DNA from: Burkholderiales bacterium | Lineage (GTDB): Bacteria; Pseudomonadota; Gammaproteobacteria; Burkholderiales; Burkholderiaceae_C | NCBI GenBank assembly: GCA_019509985.1 | Contig: JAEKLF010000061.1 | Coordinates: 1-46,551, forward strand | Reading direction: 5' to 3' | DNA: 46,551 bases | Part shown: in pieces, positions 34,703 to 41,299 of the stretch | Layout: every line of letters begins with the position of its first letter | Numbering within the stretch: position 1 is the first letter of the stretch | Position numbers and translations under genes: made by a program | Notes under the pieces: model-generated | What the model was told of the DNA's origin: nothing | What the model saw: only the letters and a program-made list of their open reading frames with translations | Database searches by the model: none

Positions 34703-36142
34703 TCAGGCCCGACTGGCACCCATGCAGGCGAAGGCACTCGGGCTCGATGCTCGCAGCCGCGCAGCCGCGAGGCTTCCGACGATGCCCGCCGCAGGGATCA
34801 GCGCCGGCAGGATTACGCCAAGCGCACCGCCTTTCGTCCCGGTCAGATCGCCGAAGTGAAGAAAAACGTAGATGAACAGCCCGCCCATGATGGCGCCGGA
34901 GACGATGGGAAGGATGAAGGTCGTCAGCGGTGACCCGCCGCCATGGCGACGGAAGAACAACACGACGGCCGCCGACGTGAGGGTCATCATGCCGAGAACG
35001 CCCAGCACGCCCACCTGCGAGATCCACGTGAACATGTTGAGCACCGGGTCCAGCCGCAGCCCGGCGAAGACGGCGACGGCGCCAACCGCCCCTATCGTCT
35101 GCACCACCGACCCCACGTGCGGGCTTTGGAACACCCCGTGGGTGCGGCCACAGGCGGCAGGCAGAAGGCCCTCGCGGCCGGCGACGTAGCTGTACCGGGC
35201 AATGTAGTTATGGAAGGCCGACAAGGCCGCAAAAAGACTGGAGACCAGCAGAACGCCAGCGATGGTGGGGACCGGCCCACCCACGTAGCGGCGAGCCAGC
35301 TCAAAGAAGAAGTCGGTTGGATCGCTGAGCGCCTTGAGCGAAGGGATCAGGTTCGCGGCGCCCACGCCGGCAATCATCAACCAGGTGGTGAAGACGAAGA
35401 AGGTGCCGATCAGCAGCACCGAGAGGAAAGTGGCGCGAGGGATCGTCCGGTCTGGGTCGCGGGCTTCCTCGGCATAGATGGTCGTGGCCTCGAAGCCCAT
35501 GAAAGAGCCCAGGCAGAAGAGCACCGCCGCCGTGAGCGAGCCCGAGAAGAGCGCCGACGGATCGAACAAGTTGACCGACAGGCCCCCTGCTCCACCCTTG
35601 CCGAGGATCGCGAAGTCGACGACGAACACGATCAAGTACTCCAGCGCCACCAGCGCCACCAGCACTTTCGCCGAGAGGTCGACCTGGCGGTAGCCGAGCA
35701 CGCCCACCAGAAGGACGGCGATGAGGCTCCACACCCACCATGGCATGTCGACGCCGAGCCCTGCGAAAACGCCCGAGGCGACACCCCCGAGCAGGCCGAT
35801 GAGCCCGAACTGCAGGGCGTTGTAGGCCGCCAGCGCGATGAAGGCAGCCGCCCCGCCCCACAGCCCGCCTAGACCACGCGCGGCATAGGCATAGAAGGCA
35901 CCCGCATTGCGCACATGGCGTGACATGGCGACGTAGCCGGCCGAGAAGATCAGCATCACGAGCGTCATGAAGGCGAAAGTCGCCGGGACACCGATGCCAT
36001 TGCCGAGCAGGAAGGCGATCGGCACGGCGCCGGCCACCCCCGTCAGCGGTGCCGCTGCTGAGATGACCATGAAAGTCACCGAGATCAGCCCAAGCGAGTT
36101 CCTGCGAAGTTGATGGCTCGCACAATCAGCACTGTTCGTCAT
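34703..36142 (-). CDS. APC-superfamily permease
   Basis: A 479-residue inner-membrane transporter with about twelve hydrophobic helices. The first pair LISVTFMVISAAAPLTGVAGAVPIAFLLGNGIG carries the unwound-helix glycine region of amino acid/polyamine/organocation permeases, and GFEATTIYAEEARDPDRTIPRA is the typical APC helix 6-7 loop. ATG 36142 is used since the upstream frame is not family-like. It probably imports the pathway substrate or an amine or amino acid. The IclR gene follows after 71 nt. A shared box lies about 150 nt upstream. Confidence 0.92.
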   Translation of the reverse strand: MTNSADCASHQLRRNSLGLISVTFMVISAAAPLTGVAGAVPIAFLLGNGIGVPATFAFMTLVMLIFSAGYVAMSRHVRNAGAFYAYAARGLGGLWGGAAAFIALAAYNALQFGLIGLLGGVASGVFAGLGVDMPWWVWSLIAVLLVGVLGYRQVDLSAKVLVALVALEYLIVFVVDFAILGKGGAGGLSVNLFDPSALFSGSLTAAVLFCLGSFMGFEATTIYAEEARDPDRTIPRATFLSVLLIGTFFVFTTWLMIAGVGAANLIPSLKALSDPTDFFFELARRYVGGPVPTIAGVLLVSSLFAALSAFHNYIARYSYVAGREGLLPAACGRTHGVFQSPHVGSVVQTIGAVGAVAVFAGLRLDPVLNMFTWISQVGVLGVLGMMTLTSAAVVLFFRRHGGGSPLTTFILPIVSGAIMGGLFIYVFLHFGDLTGTKGGALGVILPALIPAAGIVGSLAAARLRASSPSAFACMGASRA

Positions 36143-36291
36143 GGGATCCCGTCGGCGAATTTTTGTGGGTGGATGCAAGCATGCTGCGAAACTGGCCTCA
36201 TTGACTTGAACTGCGGTTCGTACCGGGCGAGGCAGACGCACCGATGCCGTCGGCTCAAGGCAATTCACTATAGGGGTCCAGTGGAGCCCGA

Positions 36292-36309
36292 GTGATCCCA
36301 GATCGGCAA
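36292..36309 (-). promoter_or_regulatory. Shared 18-bp box, copy upstream of the permease
   Basis: The minus strand reads TTGCCGATCTGGGATCAC, 13 of 18 matching the copy at 7688, and ends 149 nt before the permease start. It sits close to where mobile-element debris begins, so it may mark the edge of the intact promoter region. Confidence 0.5.
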
Positions 36310-36353
36310 CTGTCGACCCGCGCTATGGCTACCTTGAGGGCGCCCACACCCGC

Positions 36354-36581
36354 ATGGAACTTGATGCCGTGTACATCCTGGATGTCGTGCGCGAATTCGA
36401 TCCTCAGCTGATCCTGCTGGACCTTGATCTACCTGACTTCAGCGGTCTTGACGCGTGTCGGCTGATTCGCGCCGAAAAGGGGGACGATGTTTACCTTGGG
36501 GAGGTGACCGGCGGGAGCAGCGCCCACGACGCCGCTGACCGTCGTAGCAGCGGCTTCGACGCGCACTTCCTGAAGCCCGTG
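36354..36581 (+). pseudogene. Fragment of a response-regulator receiver domain
   Basis: The plus frame encodes most of a receiver domain: LILLDLDLPDFSGLDACRLIR with the phospho-acceptor Asp in LLDLDLP, then GFDAHFLKPV with the conserved Lys-Pro. The first strand and helix are missing and homology stops at about 36581, where IS66 transposase sequence starts on the opposite strand. The effector or histidine-kinase part is absent, so it is a dead relic. Confidence 0.65.
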
Positions 36582-37197
36582 AGCTGTGTCGACACAGGCG
36601 GCGTAGCCACTGAAGCCGTCGGTGACGAGCGTTCCTTGCCAGGCGTCGGGCGTGCCCAGGCCCAGGAAGTCTCGGACGTTCTCGCCACTGCGGGTCTCGC
36701 TGAACTCGAAGACCACCGCCTTGACGGGGGTGGTGCTCGGCGTGCAGTAGGACCAGATGTAGGCCTTGTGGGTCTTGCCGTTGCCGGGCTTGAGCATGGC
36801 CACCGGCGTCTCGTCGGCGTGTAGCACCATGTGACGCCGGAGTTCATCGGCCAGGGCCTGCACCAGCGGCTGCAGCTGCGCGCCACAGGCGCCCACCCAC
36901 TCCGCCAGCGTCGAGCGGGCGATCACATGGCCGACCCGCGCGAACACGGCCTCCTGCCGGTACAGGGGCAAGTGATCCATGAATTTGGCCACCAGCACGT
37001 GAGCCAGCAGGCCGGTCGTCGGAATGCCCTTGTCGATCACGTGTGCCGGCACCGGCGCCTGCACGATGCGCTCGCAGCACTTACAGACCCACTTGCCGCG
37101 CACATGGCGCTCGACTGTGAACACGCCGGGCTGGTTAGTCCAGCTTCTCCGCCACGTCTTCGCCGATGCGCTGCATGGCCTGGCCGCAGCCGCAACT
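36582..37197 (-). pseudogene. IS66-family transposase, middle fragment with frameshift
   Basis: The minus strand encodes the zinc-binding and catalytic middle of an IS66 TnpC: the HVRGKWVCKCCERIV segment, KFMDHLPLYRQEAVFAR, LHADETPVAML with a catalytic Asp, and LVTDGFSGYAACVD. An extra base near 37136 turns the expected LDYQPGVF into an in-frame TAA. The 5' part was split off by the IS3-family element at 37198-38550 (the N-terminus reappears at 38551-38714) and the C-terminus is deleted at about 36582. Not functional. Confidence 0.85.
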
Positions 37198-37226
37198 TGA
37201 ACCGCCCCGGATTTCGCGGAGGCTCC
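37198..37226 (+). repeat. Left terminal inverted repeat of the IS3-family element
   Basis: Begins TGAACCGCCCCGG and continues with CGCGGAGGC after four variable bases. It pairs with the right end at 38524-38550. Confidence 0.85.
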
Positions 37227-37245
37227 AACTCTGGAGAATGGAGCC

Positions 37246-37569
37246 ATGAGGAAGTCCCCGAAGTTTTCACCCGAGGTGCGTGAGCGCGCCGTTCGCATGG
37301 TGCTGGAGCACCGTCATGAGCACACGTCGCAGTGGGCTGCCGTCGAGTCCATCGCTGCCAAGATTGGCTGCGTGCCGCAGACGCTGCACACCTGGGTCCG
37401 CCAGCATGAGGTCGATGCCGGTCAGCGCGAAGGTGTCTCGACGCCCGAAGCTCAGCGCATCAAGGACTTGGAGCGAGAGAACCGCGAGCTGCGCAAGGCC
37501 AACGAGATCCTGAAGCTGGCCAGCGCGTTTTTCGCCCAGGCGGAGCTCGACCGCCGCATCAAGTCCTGA
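37246..37569 (+). CDS. IS3-family OrfA (transposase DNA-binding subunit)
   Basis: A 107-residue protein with a helix-turn-helix ([22 protein letters not shown], then [18 protein letters not shown]) and a leucine-zipper-like coiled coil ([26 protein letters not shown]), the full OrfA layout. GGAGCC precedes ATG 37246. In the family, OrfB is made as an OrfAB fusion by -1 frameshifting, and orfB here lies in the -1 frame. A GTTTTTC sequence at 37527-37533 lies in the right zone but is not a perfect slippery heptamer. OrfA looks intact but has no working OrfB partner in this copy. Confidence 0.93.
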   Translation: MRKSPKFSPEVRERAVRMVLEHRHEHTSQWAAVESIAAKIGCVPQTLHTWVRQHEVDAGQREGVSTPEAQRIKDLERENRELRKANEILKLASAFFAQAELDRRIKS

Positions 37570-38511
37570 AGGCCTTCGTCGACCAGCATCGCCAGCAGTT
37601 TGGGGTCGAGTCGATCTGTCGCGTCATGCAGATCGCCCCGTCGGCGTACTGGCGTCATGCAGCCCGTCAGCGCAACCCGGCGCTGTGCTCACGTCGCACG
37701 CAGCGCGATGCGAGCCTGGTGCCGCAAGTTCAACGCGTCTGGCAGGCCAACATGCAGGTCTACGGAGCGGAGAAGGTCTGGCGCCAGCTCAGACGCGAAG
37801 GCATGGCGGTGGCCCGCTGCACTGTCGAGCGCCTGATGCGTCAGCAAGGTCTGCAGGGCGTGCGCCGAGGCAAGGCAGTACGCACCACCGTTCCTGACCC
37901 CAAGGCGCCATGCCCGCTGGACCGGGTCAACCGGCAGTTCCGTGCCGAACGACCCAACCAGCTCTGGGTCTCGGACTTCACCTATGTCTCGACCTGGCAG
38001 GGCTGGGTCTACGTGGCGTTCGTGGTGGACGTGTTCAGCCGGCGCATCGTGGGCTGGCGCCAGAGCAGCTCAATGCACACCGAGTTCGTTCTCGACGCGC
38101 TGGAGCAGGCGCTGTACGACCGCAAGCCCGGCCCGACGCAAGGCCTGGTGCATCACTCGGATCGCGGATCGCAGCCCGTATTCAACCGGTCGTTGCAACA
38201 CGCCTTTGGTTCACTGACGATACCAAGGTCTCGAACATTTCGGCTGGGGTCCTCCAGCCCAAGACCTTGCGAGGTCTGTTGTTGAGCGCGTTGGCCACCG
38301 CCTGAAGCGCTGGCGCTCCGTATCGGCTCAGATCTGTGCCTTTGGGGAAGTACTGGCGCAGCAGGCCGTTGGTGTTCTCGTTGGTTCCACGCTGGAGTGG
38401 GTGGCCTGGTTCAACCACCACCGATTGATGGAGCCGCTGGGCTACGTCCCGCCAGCCGAGTTCGAGGCCAACTACGATCGTCAACGCGCTGGTCAGGCCG
38501 CGACCGTCTGA
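37566..38511 (+). pseudogene. IS3-family OrfB (integrase-type transposase), disrupted
   Basis: From about 37566 the frame encodes HTH_21 (VYGAEKVWRQLRREGMAVARCTVERLM) and the rve catalytic domain, with the first Asp in WVSDFTYV and the second in HHSDRGSQ. At about 38174 it is replaced by IS30 sequence in the opposite orientation. It resumes near 38391 with EWVAWFNHHRLMEPLGY and stops at 38511. The lost roughly 60 residues include the third catalytic residue (Glu in the NALAE region), so it cannot transpose by itself. Confidence 0.9.
38174..38395 (-). pseudogene. C-terminal fragment of an IS30-family transposase
   Basis: The minus strand encodes RGTNENTNGLLRQYFPKGTDL and NALNNRPRKVLGWRTPAEMF, the unmistakable C-terminal end of IS30 transposases including the catalytic Glu in NEN, and stops at 38182. 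Only about 70 residues remain. It sits inside orfB of the IS3-family element, so it arrived after that element and later lost its 5' part. Confidence 0.88.
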
Positions 38512-38523
38512 CTTAAACCAACG

Positions 38524-38550
38524 GGCCTCCGCGATTGCCGGGGCGGTTCA
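38524..38550 (-). repeat. Right terminal inverted repeat of the IS3-family element
   Basis: Read inward on the minus strand it begins TGAACCGCCCCGG and ends in CGCGGAGGCCC, matching the left end at 37198. It lies 12 nt past the orfB stop. Confidence 0.85.
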
Positions 38551-38714
38551 AGGCTTCGCTGCTCGGGTGAGAGGGTGCTCGCGAAGCGCTCACTAGTGGC
38601 GGCGAACTTCATCCGCTTGAGGATCGCCATCTCGTGCGTGAGCTTGTCGATCAGCGCCTGCTTGAAGGTGAGCTCGGTGTCACGCTGCTGGACTTGCGCG
38701 AGCAGCGACTGCAC
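38551..38714 (-). pseudogene. IS66-family transposase, N-terminal fragment
   Basis: The minus frame encodes VQQRDTELTFKQALIDKLTHEMAILKRMKFAATSERF followed by LSPEQRS, the coiled-coil N-terminus of an IS66 TnpC. It stops at the IS3-family right end. The continuation lies on the far side of that element at 37197, but the intervening linker (roughly 50 codons) is missing, so the insertion involved a deletion. Confidence 0.8.
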
Positions 38715-38931
38715 GGCTTGCCTCGCAGCTCAACGGTGGCAGGAACGCTGCACCGATCAACTCCCACTGCCGCCGCAGCGGCTACCGCGCGAGCGGCTTA
38801 GTCCTCGGGCACATTGCTGACCCTGGGACGCGGCCGGCGAAGGACAGCACCCAGCCCGGCTGGCCGTTCGCAAGATCACTGTAGACACAGTGAACAGGGC
38901 GACTTCGGCTGTCGACATCGCGCTACGGGTT

Positions 38932-39445
38932 CAGTTGTTCAGCAAGCCCTCGATTCGTTCGCCCAGCCTGGCCCAGGCCTCCCTCTTTTCGGCCGCGTAG
39001 CCGTGATGCAGGTAGGCCCGGCGGACGCGACTGCCGTCCATCACGTGGGTTCGGCATCGATCGATCAGATCAAGTGAGACACCCAACTGCTGCATCATGG
39101 TGGCGCCGGTGCGGCGCAGGTCATGCGGCGTCCACGCACCCGCCTTCCACCAGACAGCGTGAGCGAGTTGTCATGTTTGCGGTTCTTCAGAGGCCTGGCT
39201 CGATTCTTGAACTGCATCTGACGGTCGCCAATCTGCCTGGACACGCTCTTGACGCAGACGTGATCTGTCGGCGCCTTGCCTGTCGCCGCGCGTGCCGGAA
39301 AGCAGAACGCCGTGTCGCCGGTCAGGGCGTGCAAGGCCTTGAACTGACGCAAGGCGAAGGACGAAAGGTAGACCTTCCAGTCAACACCGGTCTTGGTGTT
39401 CCCAGCGGCGTTCTTTCCACCATTCAGGTGAATCCACAGCGCTTG
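38932..39445 (-). pseudogene. Tyrosine recombinase (phage-type integrase), C-terminal half, frameshifted
   Basis: The minus strand reads KTGVDWKVYLSSFALRQFKALHALTGDT, HVCVKSVSRQIGDRQ, then after a frame change WTPHDLRRTGATMMQQLGV and HVMDGSRVRRAYLHHGYA, ending LLNN-stop at 38932. HxLRR and the final His/Tyr motif are the core of the catalytic domain. A one-base loss near 39145 (in GG-KAGAW) breaks the frame, and the N-terminal half is missing beyond about 39445. The parent was probably an integrative element or prophage. The neighbouring stretch 38715-38931 shows nothing recognisable. Confidence 0.78.
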
Positions 39446-39449
39446 TGTG

Positions 39450-39596
39450 CAGCCTGACCAGCGCGTCTCCTACTTTGCCGACTCCCCCGAGACGGCTGTG
39501 TACGAGGCCTTCGGCCGCCGCGAGCAGGAGTGGCCGTCGCTCGACTACCTCCGACGCCGCGAGATTGCGTGGGCCCATCCCCCGAGGAGCCCATGA
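39450..39596 (+). pseudogene. Possible RES-domain (NAD+ phosphorylase toxin) fragment
   Basis: The plus frame reads RVSYFADSPETAVYEAFGRREQEWP, which resembles the RES-domain motif with YxADSPExAVxEAFG. Only about 48 codons remain, bounded by the integrase relic on the left and an IS3-family orfA start on the right (its ATG overlaps the stop). No antitoxin partner is present. The assignment rests on one motif. Confidence 0.4.
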
Positions 39597-39706
39597 GAAA
39601 GAGTCGATTCACGGAAGAGCAGATGGTGGCGATCCTGCGCGGGGCAGACCGAACCACGGTGGCAGAGGGGACTCGGCGCCGGACATGGTGGGTTTCCCCT
39701 GATTAG
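39593..39706 (+). pseudogene. Truncated IS3-family orfA (second type)
   Basis: ATG 39593 opens MRKSRFTEEQMVAIL and continues to DRTTVAE, the start of the IS3-family OrfA helix-turn-helix. Family similarity is lost after about 39667 and the frame stops at 39706. It is related to, but not the same as, the scrap at 5886. Confidence 0.75.
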
Positions 39707-40107
39707 TTCGACGGCCGATCTAATTATGATGCCTGCGCGGCACGGCCGTATTTCTTTTCAGGCATTGATTCGACGTCGAATCTGTGTGCTTGAGAAGTGC
39801 CAGCAGCATCGGGCGTCGCCTGGGCCCGCTGGCGCCATCCAACGCTCCTCTGTCAGCAGAACTCAGCCCATGATGACTCTATTCCCAACCCGCCAGCCGA
39901 GCGCCCGTATGCGCCTGACGGGGTGTTGCGGCCCTCATGCGGTAGTGCTGGGTTCAAAGTCAGTCCTAAGGACGAACGCTTCGTATCCATGCCGCGAATG
40001 GACCGGCTTCAATGGAATCAGCCAAGCGCGTCGGTTCGGCGAGGCGAACTCGAGTTCAGCAGAGCGGTGAGCAGTTGCCAAATACTCGAATGGTAGGTCT
40101 TGGAGCC
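39707..40107. other. Intergenic upstream of the GntR gene
   Basis: A 400-base stretch between the last mobile-element scrap and the GntR start with no supportable gene. Its notable content is the palindrome at 39767-39782. Base composition is less GC-rich than the flanks around 39710-39790. The gntR promoter should lie here. Confidence 0.6.
39767..39782. promoter_or_regulatory. 16-bp perfect palindrome GATTCGACGTCGAATC, copy 1
   Basis: A perfect palindrome identical to the one at 40906-40921. Both copies are also preceded by TTTTCA-N4-TT. It lies about 325 nt upstream of the GntR start. FadR-type GntR proteins bind short palindromes as dimers, so this is a strong operator candidate. Confidence 0.7.
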
Positions 40108-41022
40108 ATGTCAGTTCATCATCGGAGCATCGAGACGCGTCGCCCCTACGAGCAAATCGCTGAACGGATCAAAGCGCTGATAGAAACTGTCCGCCTGACG
40201 GGAGGCGCACGGCTTCCTCCCGAACGCAATCTGGCCTCGGAACTCGGTGTGTCGCGAGCCTCCCTGCGGGAAGCGCTGATCGCGCTGGAGATTGAGGGAA
40301 GCATCGAAATCCGGAGCGGATCGGGCATCTACCTCTCGCCGTCTGGCCGCCTTGGCGATATATCCGCTACCGACTTGGGGGACAGCCAAGCGGACCTGCT
40401 GCAAGCTCGCGTCCTACTGGAGGGCGCAGTGACTTCCCTCGCCGCTGCCCGTGCCAGCGAGTCCGGGCTGCACTGGGTAGAGGAAGCGTTGGTGGAGATG
40501 CACAACGGAATTGCCAGAGGAAGTACGCGAGTCGAGGCTGATCGACGATTTCATCTAAGCATCGCGGAACAGTGCGGGAATTCGGTGTTTGTCGAATTGG
40601 TCAGTACGCTGTTCGACAGTTACCAGAGTTCGATTTCCTCAAGGATGGGCGCGCGCAGCGAAACGTTACGTGGTTGGCAGTGCGACCTGGACGAACATGA
40701 GGGGATTCTGAGGGCGCTCAAGTCGCGCAATCCGCAGGCTGCGGCAGCGGAAATGTGCCATCACCTTCAGGCTTGCCATAGGCGTTGGGGCGGTGAACCG
40801 GCTTCGTCGTGCCCTCCATGGGAGCGGCGCTCCCCCGAAGGTGATCACGGTTCCGCAAAAGATGACCAGTTGAGTGCTGCCAAGCCGACATTTTTTTCAC
40901 CGCTTGATTCGACGTCGAATCTATCTATGCCCTCGTTGGGCATTGCAGAGGCGGCGCAGCGGGGGTCTCCCTCTACGGCCGAGTCGAGCGTCGGCCTTTT
41001 GTCGGCCGCACTCAGTTCATGA
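40108..41022 (+). CDS. GntR-family regulator, FadR/FCD type
   Basis: A 304-residue regulator with an N-terminal winged helix (YEQIAERIKALIETV, LPPERNLASELGVSRASLREALIALEIEGSIEIRSGSGIYL, about 14-76) and an FCD effector domain with the metal/ligand residues in ADRRFHLSIAEQ and DEHEGILRAL followed by MCHHL. ATG 40108 has TTGGAG upstream. FCD regulators usually end near the MxxHL helix at about 240 residues; here the frame continues for about 55 extra residues without family similarity, and the second 16-bp palindrome falls in that tail. The tail may be real or read-through past a lost stop. It probably controls itself and the downstream uptake genes. Confidence 0.88.
   Translation: MSVHHRSIETRRPYEQIAERIKALIETVRLTGGARLPPERNLASELGVSRASLREALIALEIEGSIEIRSGSGIYLSPSGRLGDISATDLGDSQADLLQARVLLEGAVTSLAAARASESGLHWVEEALVEMHNGIARGSTRVEADRRFHLSIAEQCGNSVFVELVSTLFDSYQSSISSRMGARSETLRGWQCDLDEHEGILRALKSRNPQAAAAEMCHHLQACHRRWGGEPASSCPPWERRSPEGDHGSAKDDQLSAAKPTFFSPLDSTSNLSMPSLGIAEAAQRGSPSTAESSVGLLSAALSS
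40906..40921. promoter_or_regulatory. 16-bp perfect palindrome GATTCGACGTCGAATC, copy 2
   Basis: Identical to copy 1 at 39767, with the shared TTTTCA-N4-TT in front. It lies inside the 3' tail of the GntR reading frame and about 380 nt upstream of the lipoprotein start, so it could control the lipoprotein and receptor genes. Confidence 0.7.
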
Positions 41023-41299
41023 CTGACCCCTTACCCATCGACTGGCTGCACGCATGGCGCATGCACGGCCCGGCGGCAGTTCCTAGGTCAGCGCCTCGTG
41101 CGGGAGGGCTGCCCTTCCGATGCGGCAGGCATGGGAATACCGCGGCGAACCAGAAAGCCTTGGAGAGCTTTTCACTCGGAACAGATCGTTCACGGCCGAA
41201 CCAGACGCCCATCGGTTCGGCGGGACGTTTCCGAGCTCAAAGAAGCGCTGGCACTGCAAGTTTTGCAGCCGGCAGTTGTTTCATAACAGGAGACAGAAC

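Larger units (their letters stand above)
37198..38550 (+). mobile_element. IS3-family insertion sequence, disrupted
   Basis: The ends are inverted repeats starting TGAACCGCCCCGG: left 37198-37226, right 38550-38524 read inward, differing mainly in a 4-base stretch. It carries orfA and a broken orfB. Flanking trinucleotides (act on the left, agg on the right) do not match, so no target duplication is visible. Part of the flanking IS66 gene is missing, which suggests a deletion next to the insertion. An IS30-family scrap replaces about 180 bp inside orfB. Confidence 0.88.

Noticed and set aside
36470..36496. GTAAAC-type sequence that looks like an IS66 terminal repeat on the minus strand
   Set aside because: The receiver-domain frame on the plus strand continues through it to GFDAHFLKPV, so it is receiver coding sequence and not an element end.
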